Part shown: positions 1-8,015 of the stretch, piece by piece
Layout of the letters: every line of letters starts with the position of its first letter
Numbering within the stretch: position 1 is the stretch's first letter
DNA from: a virus
DNA length: 49,962 nucleotides
Direction: 5' to 3' (one strand)
IMG/VR virus record: IMGVR_UViG_3300020467_000007
Location: 1-49,962 of that record
Made by a program: the position numbers and the translations under genes
The notes under the pieces: model-generated
What the model was told of the DNA's origin: nothing
The model's input: the letters and a program-made list of their open reading frames with translations, nothing else
Database searches by the model: none

Positions 1-726
1 GCTCATTTCTCCATTGTCAAAGTGCAGGACAGGCACATCATGCTCGGCAGAAACCTTTGTGGTGTAGTCCATGCAGAAGTTTGTTTTACCTGCTCCTGAA
101 CGAGCCACAATGACTGAGATATTTCCCCCCAAAAGCAAAGAGCCATACATCTCATTAATTCTAGGATGAGGCCCAAGCATTCCAAAATCTTCAACTGGAT
201 TGTTGCCACGCTCCTCTATCACTGACTCCATCATTTCGAAGAGATTAACTGGCCCCGTATCAGACATCTCAAAGTCTTTGATGTTTTTATTATAAATCTG
301 GTCTGCTTGATCGACCAAGGCGCTATACTTAAGGCTTGGATCAGCCTTCTTCACAAAATTAGCGACCTCTTTGCAAGAGTCGTATATCTCTCTACGCGCA
401 GTAAACTTCTTGAGTTCTTTTACAGAGGAGATAAAAATGTCTTCTGTTATCTTGTAAAAGGCAAGCGAGTAAACATACTCACCGACATCAATGCTATCGG
501 GAAAGCTAACTTTGAGTTGGTTGATCCTTTGAATTAAGATTGTCTCGTCGATATTTTCAGCATTGTCGAGTGCGTTTTTAAGCAGCTTAAACAGAGAGAT
601 ATTTACCTTGGAATCCTCGCTGTAAAAATCCCTTTCATTCAGGAAGATAGAGATTTCTTCCCATTTGTGTTGGTGCTGAAGTATTCCACTTAGCACTTTC
701 TTTTCGAGGTCATACGAGAAAATCAT
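1..726 (-). CDS. dnaB: DnaB-like replicative helicase (partial, C-terminus beyond window)
   Basis: Replicative helicase expected to unwind DNA ahead of the phage replisome. The gene starts at an ATG at 724-726 and runs off the left edge after 242 codons without a stop, so its C-terminal half is missing. Residues 1-130 look all-helical like the DnaB N-terminal domain. Residues 208-215 (ARSGAGKT) form a Walker A loop, and residues 234-242 (LHFDNGEMS) match the strand that reads FSLEMS in DnaB. T4 gp41 has the same plan. The start overlaps the stop of the upstream small gene as ATGA, which suggests coupled translation. Walker B and the DNA-binding loops cannot be checked here. Another RecA-fold ATPase is possible but less likely, given the helical N-terminal domain. 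Confidence 0.85.
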   Translation of the reverse strand, partial: MIFSYDLEKKVLSGILQHQHKWEEISIFLNERDFYSEDSKVNISLFKLLKNALDNAENIDETILIQRINQLKVSFPDSIDVGEYVYSLAFYKITEDIFISSVKELKKFTARREIYDSCKEVANFVKKADPSLKYSALVDQADQIYNKNIKDFEMSDTGPVNLFEMMESVIEERGNNPVEDFGMLGPHPRINEMYGSLLLGGNISVIVARSGAGKTNFCMDYTTKVSAEHDVPVLHFDNGEMS

Positions 727-944
727 TCTGCTGCTCTTTCCTTCCTGACAAAAATTTCCATAACCTTGCCAAGCGCCATCTCGACGCAAGTGTTTTCTGT
801 TTTAGAGGATACGCTTGGACAACCCTCGGAATTAACATAAACCAGTAGGAAGCCTTTGTTGCCACCGCTTGCCGAACCTGTAGCGTCATATATTTTTTGC
901 AACAAGGACTGTGGCAAACTGTTCTCATCATCTGTTGTTGTCAT
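723..944 (-). CDS. Small conserved-looking protein of unknown function, 73 aa
   Basis: I do not recognise this protein. It is a short mixed alpha/beta polypeptide with a glycine-rich turn (SASGGNKG) followed by a hydrophobic strand (FLLVYVN), two cysteines and a charged C-terminal helix (ALGKVMEIFVRKERAAE). It has no signal peptide or membrane segment. The case for a real gene is its context: its start overlaps the nuclease gene upstream by four bases, and its stop overlaps the helicase start as ATGA, so it sits in an unbroken chain of coupled replication genes. A role as a small replication accessory protein, for example a helicase partner, is inference from position only. The ORF at 710-931 in another frame is its shadow. 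Confidence 0.6.
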   Translation of the reverse strand: MTTTDDENSLPQSLLQKIYDATGSASGGNKGFLLVYVNSEGCPSVSSKTENTCVEMALGKVMEIFVRKERAAE

Positions 945-1348
945 ATAATACCTAATTTAGTTAATAGTTTTTCTGAAGGAGAATCTGACTCCAAGATTCT
1001 CACAAGTTGAATGTTGTTTATTTCGCAAAAATATTCTTTCTTTTCGTCTCTCTGCAATTGCGCGAGAAAGTTCTGGCGCGAGTTGCTGTGAAAGAATTTG
1101 TTGAATGTATAATGTTGATTGCCATCGACCTCTACCGCCATTTTTTTATTAGCGTTATAAAAATCTAAAGTCAAGCGAGTGCCAACAACAGGCAACTCTT
1201 CGAACACTATATCAGCACACCAATGCTTGTAAAGTAAATCCTTGATATTTTTTTGGAACTTGCTTTTACAGGGCTTTTTCCAATTAATCAGGTATTTTGT
1301 GGAATTTTTAATCTTTTTTTCTCGCCCTTGAGTAGACAGAAAGATCAT
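941..1348 (-). CDS. Vsr/DUF559-like PD-(D/E)XK endonuclease, 135 aa
   Basis: Probable small DNA endonuclease of the restriction-enzyme-like fold. The key pattern is a strand with D62 (LTLDFYNANKKM), then E73 and Gln-His in AVEVDGNQHY (residues 71-80), then a helix with RDEKKEYFCE (residues 100-109) and a final hydrophobic strand. This spacing is what Vsr and DUF559-type nucleases show. The first 40 residues are very basic and could bind DNA. It lies between the recombinase and helicase genes with four-base overlaps on both sides, so a role in recombination-dependent replication, such as trimming branched intermediates, is plausible. It could instead be a host-DNA-degrading or repair nuclease. 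The fold is fairly likely; the substrate is unknown. Confidence 0.65.
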   Translation of the reverse strand: MIFLSTQGREKKIKNSTKYLINWKKPCKSKFQKNIKDLLYKHWCADIVFEELPVVGTRLTLDFYNANKKMAVEVDGNQHYTFNKFFHSNSRQNFLAQLQRDEKKEYFCEINNIQLVRILESDSPSEKLLTKLGII

Positions 1349-2457
1349 TTTTCCAATACGTTTGTTTTTATGAAATGCTTTAGAGCTTCTGTAGTCGCCT
1401 CATCCTGCTCAAGATACTCGTATATTGAAGCCATTCCTTGGAACTTGTCCTTGATCTCAATGTCTTTTGAAGCAAGGAACTCTTTCACATCTTTGTCTAC
1501 ACTAAACCAAGCGCCAGATTTTTCTAAATACCCCCACATAAGAAGCATTTCCACTATCTCTCTCTCAATCCAAATTGACTTACCATCTGTCCTGCCATGC
1601 TTGATTGGGTATTTAACGGTTTGGCCAGTTGTTTCATTTACGGATTTACAAATCAAAACCTTTGCCATGTGTCCATAAACCTTGTTGTCAGGTGTTATCT
1701 GTTGGTTTGGTTTTTCGAGAATCTTGTCAGACTTATTTTGTTTTTGAAATTCAAGAATCCAATCGGGGTAATGTAATGCCGCATTGCCTCCGCTGGAATT
1801 TGTTTGGTTATTGGGGTCGCCTTTGGCATAAGGGTTTACATTAATATTTGCGCGAATTTGCGAAATCATAATACACATATGGCCGAACTTAGACATTCCC
1901 AAGCTGACGCGCTTGAGGAAGTCTGAGGTCATAAGCGCCCCACCAGCAACCTTTGCCGCCTCTCCCGTACTTTTATCCACCTCTGCCTTGGGCAGAAGAC
2001 CATCCATGCTGTCAATCACAATACAGAACTTCTCAGACTCAGGGTTATTTCTGAGTAAACCTCTTAGGTAGTCAAATATTACATCAAAGATATTGCACTC
2101 AAATATTAGACAAGTTCCCGCAACCCACTCCTCTGGATCATACACGAACTTCAGACCTGACCTTTTTTGCACATCTTTTGACAACCTGCCTTCTGCTTTA
2201 ATGTATAAACCCTTGCTGCTGTCTACCGTTTTCAGCATATTAAGCATAACAGCTAAAGCTTCATTGGTTTTTCCTCCCTCATTTGCGCCTGTAAAGCGGT
2301 GCACTCCGCTACCAAACCCGCCGCCTAGATAAGAGTCCAAAATCATCGAGCCACTAGACACAATATATTCATCAGCAGCCTTTTCTAGATTATAGTGATG
2401 ATCTTTGTTTGACTTAAAAAATTGTTTTGTGTAATCGTTGCTGCTAATTTTACTCAT
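1345..2457 (-). CDS. uvsX: RecA/UvsX-family recombinase
   Basis: Strand-exchange recombinase that coats single-stranded DNA and drives homologous pairing for replication restart and repair. Residues 57-64 (GANEGGKT) are the Walker A loop. KAEGRL near residue 89 matches the DAEHAL segment that holds the catalytic glutamate in RecA. FCIVIDS, ending at residue 150, is Walker B. The QIRANINVNPYAKGD stretch followed by a Ser/Gly/Asn-rich segment fits the loop 2 DNA-binding region. Its 370 residues suit a UvsX-sized enzyme with a short C-terminal domain. The start is the ATG at 2455-2457, preceded by AAGAGG at a usable distance, one of the few Shine-Dalgarno-like sites here. It overlaps the zinc-ribbon gene by 8 bases and the nuclease gene by 4. 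Confidence 0.95.
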   Translation of the reverse strand: MSKISSNDYTKQFFKSNKDHHYNLEKAADEYIVSSGSMILDSYLGGGFGSGVHRFTGANEGGKTNEALAVMLNMLKTVDSSKGLYIKAEGRLSKDVQKRSGLKFVYDPEEWVAGTCLIFECNIFDVIFDYLRGLLRNNPESEKFCIVIDSMDGLLPKAEVDKSTGEAAKVAGGALMTSDFLKRVSLGMSKFGHMCIMISQIRANINVNPYAKGDPNNQTNSSGGNAALHYPDWILEFQKQNKSDKILEKPNQQITPDNKVYGHMAKVLICKSVNETTGQTVKYPIKHGRTDGKSIWIEREIVEMLLMWGYLEKSGAWFSVDKDVKEFLASKDIEIKDKFQGMASIYEYLEQDEATTEALKHFIKTNVLEK

Positions 2458-2893
2458 ATAAAAAACCTCTTAGGGTATTGGATTTACTCTGGTGTATATC
2501 TTCACCTACTTTTTCTTTTGTGTCAACATATTTGTCTGCTTCTGGAACTTTATAGTTGAACTCCCGATATTTTTTCAATAAATATTCCTTGCCGTCTTTC
2601 GTTAGAAAATATTTGATACTCCCATTAAATTCAAATGGCGGTTTGACTTTTGACAGGAAATCTAAATCATTCTCAAACGCATCAAATATTTTAGTAGCCA
2701 CCATCATATCAAGGCGGTGATCGGTGGGTTTTTGGCCACCAAGCATCCTTTTTATAAATTCCTTTCTCTCTTTGAAAAAGGGTTTGGGCTGTTTTTTGAC
2801 CTTTTTTTTGAATATGTGTCCGCAAGGACACTTAGGCGTTCTTGCTCCTACAAAAATCTTACAGTCAGGACAGCTTTTTTGTCCTCTGGGCAT
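2450..2893 (-). CDS. Zinc-ribbon protein, 147 aa
   Basis: Small protein with an N-terminal zinc-binding module: Cys8-x2-Cys11-x10-Cys22-x-Cys24, starting MPRGQKSCPDC. A basic, proline- and lysine-rich linker follows, then a helical and strand region up to residue 147. The family is common beside phage replication genes, but no function is established to my knowledge. Zinc ribbons of this type usually bind DNA or act as adaptors in replication or transcription complexes. Its place at the head of the recombinase-nuclease-helicase chain, overlapping the recombinase start by 8 bases, suggests a replication or recombination mediator. That is inference; no catalytic residues are visible. Confidence 0.7.
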   Translation of the reverse strand: MPRGQKSCPDCKIFVGARTPKCPCGHIFKKKVKKQPKPFFKERKEFIKRMLGGQKPTDHRLDMMVATKIFDAFENDLDFLSKVKPPFEFNGSIKYFLTKDGKEYLLKKYREFNYKVPEADKYVDTKEKVGEDIHQSKSNTLRGFLYE

Positions 2894-2896
2894 ACC

Positions 2897-3934
2897 TTAC
2901 ATGTAACTGCAAGGTATATCGCAGTCAACCATTTTTTTGACAAGTTGTAAAAAATTTGTCTTAGGTTGCCATCCTAGCTCTTCTCTAGCTTTAGATGAAT
3001 CCCCCAATAAAATATCTACTTCTGCGGGTCTATAAAAAAGAGAATTAATTTCCACTAGGCATTGGTCACCGTGAAAATATTTTTCATCCTCACCATTGCC
3101 TTGCCAAGAACACATGCTACGATGGAAGCCAGCAAAATTAAATGCCTCTTCCACGAATTCTCTGATAGTGTGGGTTTCATTGGAGGAAAGAACGTAATCT
3201 TTTGGCTGCTCTTGATTAAGCATTTTCCAAACGCCATCCACGAAATCCTCTGCGTCACTCCAATCCCGCTTTGCGTCTACGTTACCTAGCTGTAGCGGCG
3301 TGATTTCTTGGCCATTAATCGATTCAAGAAAAATTCTAGCTACGTTTTTGGTGATCTTACGAGTGACAAATTCTTCCCCACGGCGAACTCCCTCATGATT
3401 AAACAGCCACCCTTGAACTGCGTAAAGATTATATGAGTCCCTATAAACTTTAACTAAATGCCTAGCAGCACATTTAGACGCTCCATATGGACTTCTGGGT
3501 CGCAATGGATGTATTTCTGACTGTGGAGTCCATTTAACATCCCCAAACTCCTCAGAACTACCTGCGTTGTAATACCGACAGTCAGGGGCGTGTCTATGCA
3601 GGGCTTCTAATTGATGCAAAATGGCGATAGCATTTGTCTGCATGTGGTTTACAGGCATTTCCCAACTACTGCCCACAAAAGAATTGGCCGCAAAATTAAT
3701 AAAGTAATCAGGCTTATGTTCAGCAATAACTCGGTCAGTATTTTGAGCATCTGTAACGTCTAAATCAATTAAAAAAAAGCGGGGGTTATCTTTCAGGTGA
3801 GCAATATTTTCATGATTTTTTACACTCAATCTCCGCACACCTCCAATAATGGTGTGCTCTGTATTTTTGAGTAGGTAGTCTACCATATGACTACCATCTT
3901 GTCCTGTAACCCCTGTGATTATTACTTTTTTCAT
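2897..3934 (-). CDS. gmd: GDP-mannose 4,6-dehydratase
   Basis: Extended short-chain dehydrogenase that converts GDP-mannose to GDP-4-keto-6-deoxymannose, the precursor of fucose, rhamnose and perosamine nucleotides. The start used is the ATG at 3932-3934 (MKKVIITG), because the NAD(P)-binding GVTGQDG loop then falls at residues 8-14. A longer reading adds 12 residues that overlap the upstream gene. Catalytic residues are visible: SSEE at 126-129, and Tyr150 and Lys154 in SPYGASK. The RSPYGASK context and 345-residue length fit Gmd well. It follows the upstream glycosyltransferase-like gene with a single-base gap and ends the sugar cluster. No GDP-fucose synthase is present in the window, so the later steps may rely on the host or on genes elsewhere. 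Confidence 0.92.
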   Translation of the reverse strand: MKKVIITGVTGQDGSHMVDYLLKNTEHTIIGGVRRLSVKNHENIAHLKDNPRFFLIDLDVTDAQNTDRVIAEHKPDYFINFAANSFVGSSWEMPVNHMQTNAIAILHQLEALHRHAPDCRYYNAGSSEEFGDVKWTPQSEIHPLRPRSPYGASKCAARHLVKVYRDSYNLYAVQGWLFNHEGVRRGEEFVTRKITKNVARIFLESINGQEITPLQLGNVDAKRDWSDAEDFVDGVWKMLNQEQPKDYVLSSNETHTIREFVEEAFNFAGFHRSMCSWQGNGEDEKYFHGDQCLVEINSLFYRPAEVDILLGDSSKAREELGWQPKTNFLQLVKKMVDCDIPCSYM

Positions 3935-3935
3935 T

Positions 3936-4790
3936 TTAGTTATTATAAATGTTTTGTAGTTCTTCTTCAAGTAAGGTTAGATCAATATTCTCCATGTTGT
4001 CAGCCTCAATGGTTCTTTGTTTTTTGTTTTTAGGAGTCCAATTTTTACAAGAGGAAGCTCCCCAATAATAAGACCACGCATATAAGCCTATAACTGGATG
4101 GGCAAATGCCGATGCAGCCCAAACCATCCCTGTGTCAGCAGACACTAAAAAGCGGCTTTTCAGAATTTTTAACACCGACTCGCTGTAATCTCCTTTGAAT
4201 TTTTCCACGCCTTCTATACCTTCTTCTTCAGGGCCAGCTATTTGTATTAATTCTAATTTATTTTTAAATGCAAAATTCTTGACTATATCTATTTGTTCAT
4301 GCGTTAAGGCTTTCTTGTTAAGTTCTCCGCTGTTCTCAATTCGTCTAGCTGTACAGATCGTAAGCGTGTTTTCTTCCTCTAACGGAGGTCGCTCCATTCG
4401 AAAATCCATTTGTTCTTCCGTGGGTCGAGGGAGTCCATGCATAAAACAAACCTCATCTGTTATATGCCGCCTATTATACCAATCCCACTCGGGATGTTGG
4501 GGCATGGGATTAAACATGTGGCCTTTGACACCTTTATCTGCAAGCTTTTGCACCTTCTTTCTATCCCCCTCTGAGGGGAAATCATCATAATTTTCCCATA
4601 TTATAAAATCATCTATATCTTTGCTTAATTTTAAAATATCTTTAATGCCTTTGTATCGTTCGTTAATACTAAAGATGAGATGACAATCTGGCTTTATTTG
4701 TTTGACAACCCTACAGGCAGTAAGATTCATGAAGATATCCCCATATTGACCTTGATTAAATCCTATGAATGTCTCCTTCATGCTCGGCAT
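3936..4790 (-). CDS. GT9/heptosyltransferase-like glycosyltransferase
   Basis: Probable GT-B-fold sugar transferase. The C-terminal half contains FLVSADTGMVWAASAFA followed by HPVIGLYAW, which closely resembles the donor-site signature of family GT9 heptosyltransferases (SnDTGpmHlAaAlg, then a V-x-lfG strand). The N-terminal half has a glycine-containing first strand (IGFNQGQYGDIFMNL), also typical. The protein is 284 residues, slightly short for the family. Two starts are possible, ATG at 4788-4790 and ATG at 4779-4781; neither has a clear ribosome-binding site, and both overlap the upstream GT4-like gene. A cytoplasmic role in building a glycan or decorating DNA or protein is expected. Donor and acceptor are unknown. 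Confidence 0.72.
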   Translation of the reverse strand: MPSMKETFIGFNQGQYGDIFMNLTACRVVKQIKPDCHLIFSINERYKGIKDILKLSKDIDDFIIWENYDDFPSEGDRKKVQKLADKGVKGHMFNPMPQHPEWDWYNRRHITDEVCFMHGLPRPTEEQMDFRMERPPLEEENTLTICTARRIENSGELNKKALTHEQIDIVKNFAFKNKLELIQIAGPEEEGIEGVEKFKGDYSESVLKILKSRFLVSADTGMVWAASAFAHPVIGLYAWSYYWGASSCKNWTPKNKKQRTIEADNMENIDLTLLEEELQNIYNN

Positions 4791-5628
4791 TATAAAGGTC
4801 TAAGATATTTTTCGCAACAAAGAATTTAGAAAATTGACGCTGGACTTGAGAAGAATATTTCTTTAGTATAATCTGCTGGTAATCCACGAAATTATTTAAA
4901 AGCTCTTGGTATTTTTCAGCCACCGCCTCTTGTGTAGGATCGCAAATGCAAAAATCGGGACAAAGCGCAGAGTTAGGATTGTCCGCACAAACCAAGGGTA
5001 TCGCGCCGCATACCATTGCCTCAAGCGCCGTTAATCCAAGACCCTCAAATTTAGAGGGAAGCAACACGATCTTGCTAGAATTATAAATTTGATTGAGAGA
5101 TATGTCATTAACTAGCCCTAAATAATTTCCAAATCCACCAATGGGGCCAATTGAACAGCATTGATCTGGAATTTTTGAAAGCAGATAAGCTCTTTTGACA
5201 GGATCAGCCGCCCTGCCTACATAGAGACAATTTATTTTTCTTTCTTGTGAAGGGTCAAAAAAAACATCCTTAATTGGATTCCAAATAACCGTAGCGTCAA
5301 TATTTAATATTCTTTTTAATTGCTCCTTCACGGGAGGGCTAATGCAAGTTATAATGTCGGCCTCGTTAAGCTGCTCTTTTAGTTTTTGAGTCGGAAAATC
5401 CTGTATATGTTCTGGAATGTCTAAAACATTAAATATTTTAAAACCCGAGTTTGACAACGCCGAATCTCCGTGTTCTTCGTCAACTTCCGCAAAATCAAAA
5501 TTATTGCTGTAAACAAAATCATAATCATTATTAGCCGACACAGTGCAGCCGTTTCCAATAAATCCCTGAATTAATCGAGGAACTTGAGTCCAATATTGTT
5601 TAGCTCCGTATACTTTTACTTTATACAT
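4756..5628 (-). CDS. GT4-family glycosyltransferase
   Basis: Retaining GT-B glycosyltransferase. The C-terminal Rossmann domain carries the classical donor-binding motif PSKFEGLGLTALEAMVCGAI, with both glutamates of the EX7E pair present, and a CLYVGRAADPVKRAYLL segment matching the start of the second domain. The N-terminal domain is short and diverged, so total length is 290 residues against about 350-400 in typical members. The gene overlaps its neighbours on both sides (35 bases with the GT9-like gene, 13 with the GT2-like gene), placing it firmly inside the leftward sugar operon. Acceptor and sugar cannot be read from the sequence. Confidence 0.85.
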   Translation of the reverse strand: MYKVKVYGAKQYWTQVPRLIQGFIGNGCTVSANNDYDFVYSNNFDFAEVDEEHGDSALSNSGFKIFNVLDIPEHIQDFPTQKLKEQLNEADIITCISPPVKEQLKRILNIDATVIWNPIKDVFFDPSQERKINCLYVGRAADPVKRAYLLSKIPDQCCSIGPIGGFGNYLGLVNDISLNQIYNSSKIVLLPSKFEGLGLTALEAMVCGAIPLVCADNPNSALCPDFCICDPTQEAVAEKYQELLNNFVDYQQIILKKYSSQVQRQFSKFFVAKNILDLYNAEHEGDIHRI

Positions 5629-6437
5629 TTTAAATCGGGAATTTCTATGTTATTTAATTTGTAGAAATCCTTATTAAATTCAAGCCGCCCCTTTTTTTCA
5701 TTCCATCTGTAGGAGCAGTCTCTGTCATCGTTTTCAATGTCGATTATTACCCCAAGTTCTTCCTTGGCTTTTTCCGCGTATCTTTTTAATTGGTATTTTA
5801 TTTTTGCCTTAAGAAATTCAGGGCTACCAATCCACGAATAGTGATCGGGAAAACAAACCTCTTTTGGGATACAGCTTATGGGCAACCTTTTGTAACTCAA
5901 CTTCTTGCCATTGATAACATAATTTACGTCGTTCTCGTAGTAAAAGTGACTTAAGGTTTTGGAACCCATAAAATTAACAGAAAAAATGCGAGGAGGTTTA
6001 AAGTCTTCGACATACTGATGTTCTGAAAAAACAAAATTTTTAAAGTTTATTCTAAATGTTGAAACTGGCGATCTGTTTTCAGATATATATTTTATAGCAC
6101 CTCTTATATCTTCTTCTGAATAAATTTCATCTTGATCTAAGAGCCAAACAAAATCAACATCATGGTGGTCTAAAATATTAAAAAGAGCAGGATTTCTAGC
6201 AAAGGAATCATTGCCATCTTTTCCTATGATCATATGATCAACAAAATCGCGGTGATCAGTTAATAGCTGCACAGGAGTCTCTGTGTCATCAATATCCCAC
6301 CCGCAATCCGCATAGCCTTGATACTTAAAGCTGGAAACAGCCACGACAGAGACTTCAGATATATTTTTCCACGCCGCCAACACCTTATCGGTGTATTGAG
6401 GGAATCCGTAAAAGTTACACAGCAAGCCTATCTTCAT
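5616..6437 (-). CDS. GT2-like glycosyltransferase, paralogue of next gene
   Basis: GT-A-type nucleotide-sugar transferase candidate. The metal-binding acidic motif is visible in VDFVWLLDQDEIYSEEDI, where LLDQDE matches the DXD region of GT2-like enzymes. A C-terminal HYSW segment and a conserved tail (YRWNEKKGRLEFNKDFY) follow. The upstream neighbour at 6439-7242 has the same order of features (YIWLVDSDEMY, then DHYSW, then YKWNDEQKCLEFDEEFY), so the two are tandem paralogues. The gap between them is one base. The enzyme is probably cytoplasmic; no membrane segment is present. Donor and acceptor are unknown. Confidence 0.72.
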   Translation of the reverse strand: MKIGLLCNFYGFPQYTDKVLAAWKNISEVSVVAVSSFKYQGYADCGWDIDDTETPVQLLTDHRDFVDHMIIGKDGNDSFARNPALFNILDHHDVDFVWLLDQDEIYSEEDIRGAIKYISENRSPVSTFRINFKNFVFSEHQYVEDFKPPRIFSVNFMGSKTLSHFYYENDVNYVINGKKLSYKRLPISCIPKEVCFPDHYSWIGSPEFLKAKIKYQLKRYAEKAKEELGVIIDIENDDRDCSYRWNEKKGRLEFNKDFYKLNNIEIPDLKCIK

Positions 6438-6438
6438 T

Positions 6439-7242
6439 TTAAGAAATTGCTTTTACAGTTGGAATGTTTTCATTATTTTTTTTGTAGAATTCTTCGTCAA
6501 ATTCTAGACATTTCTGCTCGTCATTCCACTTGTAGCCACAATGACCAAAATGCTTTAGTTGATAAGCCACTTTTCTTTTGCCTATTTGATTATTGAGCCA
6601 TGAATAGTGGTCAATAAGGGCTATATCTGTGGGGACAGCTTCAAGTTCTCCTAGTTGTTCGTAACTAAATGGTTCAGCGGAAATAAACTCCTGCCCCCAT
6701 GCCGTCATTCGACCTGCACACATATAAGAGACATCGTTATCCCAATAAAAAGCGGTAAGAGGTGAGTCAGCAACTTTTGTTTTAAAGATTCTAGGAGGGC
6801 AAAATGGCTGCTCTAGATAGTGTTTTTTATCAAAAACAAAATTCCTCAAAGATAAACTGAAGAAGTTAGCCCCACTGGATTTTACATACTTGCAGATGTC
6901 ATCAATCTGCTTTTTTGTATACATTTCATCAGAGTCCACCAGCCAAATATAATCAATATTGTATTTGGCAAGGCTGTGTAAAGTAAGGCTCCGCGCATGA
7001 TGCTCTTTAATAAAAGCGGGTTCATCTACCAGATATTTTAATTTGCCTTGCTCTACTAGCTCCCTAAGAATATCCGTCGTATTATCTTTAAAATCGTCAA
7101 TATCTTTATACTCCTCAAAGGGAACTGACACAGCGGACACTACGAAATTGTCTCGATCTAAAAATGGCGTAATTGAGTCTACAATATACTCCTCGGTATT
7201 GTAGCCACAATAAATTATCCCGTATTTTAAAGTGTCGGCCAT
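6439..7242 (-). CDS. GT2-like glycosyltransferase, tandem paralogue
   Basis: Second copy of the GT2-like pair. The acidic metal site is IDYIWLVDSDEMYTKKQID. A cysteine- and proline-containing FCPPRIF segment parallels FKPPRIF in the neighbour, and DHYSW and the YKWND...EFDEEFYKKNN tail are shared as well. The protein is 267 residues with no signal peptide or membrane helix. It overlaps the upstream GT2-like gene by 16 bases. Shared motif order with diverged sequence indicates an old duplication followed by specialisation, perhaps for successive sugars in one glycan; that last point is inference. Confidence 0.72.
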   Translation of the reverse strand: MADTLKYGIIYCGYNTEEYIVDSITPFLDRDNFVVSAVSVPFEEYKDIDDFKDNTTDILRELVEQGKLKYLVDEPAFIKEHHARSLTLHSLAKYNIDYIWLVDSDEMYTKKQIDDICKYVKSSGANFFSLSLRNFVFDKKHYLEQPFCPPRIFKTKVADSPLTAFYWDNDVSYMCAGRMTAWGQEFISAEPFSYEQLGELEAVPTDIALIDHYSWLNNQIGKRKVAYQLKHFGHCGYKWNDEQKCLEFDEEFYKKNNENIPTVKAIS

Positions 7243-8015
7243 AATGGTTTTCTGAAATTATGTTTTATTGGTTTTGTTTTACTGTAATCTTCTCTCTCTA
7301 CAGTTAAATTCTCTTCGTCAATCTCTCCTTTTTCAAAAAGAATAAATCTTTTTTGCCAAATCTCTCCCCAAAATTTCTCTGTTAAATCTATTTTTTTAGA
7401 AATGTCTATATAACCTAAATGAAATATCTTGAGAGAGTCTATAGAAAGATCAACAATCCCCCAGCATTTTACTATATCTCCATTTCTGTCGATCAATTCA
7501 CAAGTGTCGGATTTTTTTGGGTTAAATATGTTTTCAGAATTTTTCGAAAAATTAACTGCACCCCTATAGCAGCCCTTCTTGGTGTGTACATACCACTTTC
7601 TGCCAATATCGCTGTAATGATCTTCATCCCCGAAAAGATTAACGACATTAATCATCACGCTACCCGCAGAGTCTTTTTCTCTTAAATATTCTGCTATTGA
7701 ATCGAGGTTTTTTTTATCTCCAGAAATCCTTTCGTCCAGATCAATCTGAAAAACGATATCGTTAGAACAATTTTGCAAGCCGTTGTTTTTAAGTTTACCA
7801 TCCCAATATAAATCGTCTGTGGTAATGTCAAGCGAAACAATTTTGATTTTATTCAAAAAAGGAGAGTCAGAGAGGGCTAACTCCACCTCGGCCAAGTGTT
7901 CTTTGGTGGTGGATACCACAACCTCGTCAAAATAACAAAACCAATTTGAAAAAACCTCCCCAAAAGATACGGGAAAATTTGTCAAATTAAAAGCTGTAGT
8001 ATATGCAGAAATCAT
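7227..8015 (-). CDS. GT2-like glycosyltransferase
   Basis: Probable GT-A glycosyltransferase. The first strand (MISAYTTAFNLTNFPVSFGE) resembles the nucleotide-binding start of family 2 enzymes, and DIVFQIDLDERI supplies the acidic metal-binding cluster. Tryptophan- and aromatic-rich C-terminal segments (FWGEIWQKRF) may form the acceptor site. It is 262 residues. Its start overlaps the upstream gene's stop by four bases, a coupling geometry repeated along this operon. It is less similar to the two paralogues on its left than they are to each other. Specificity is unknown. Confidence 0.7.
   Translation of the reverse strand: MISAYTTAFNLTNFPVSFGEVFSNWFCYFDEVVVSTTKEHLAEVELALSDSPFLNKIKIVSLDITTDDLYWDGKLKNNGLQNCSNDIVFQIDLDERISGDKKNLDSIAEYLREKDSAGSVMINVVNLFGDEDHYSDIGRKWYVHTKKGCYRGAVNFSKNSENIFNPKKSDTCELIDRNGDIVKCWGIVDLSIDSLKIFHLGYIDISKKIDLTEKFWGEIWQKRFILFEKGEIDEENLTVEREDYSKTKPIKHNFRKPLWPTL

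Noticed and set aside
710-931. 73-codon leftward open frame overlapping the small gene at 723-944
   Set aside because: The 723-944 frame overlaps both neighbours by four bases as part of a chain of coupled genes; the other frame does not fit that chain.
3932-3970. Longer N-terminus for the GDP-mannose dehydratase
   Set aside because: It adds 12 residues before the standard MKKVIITG start and overlaps the upstream gene; the family starts at the first beta strand.
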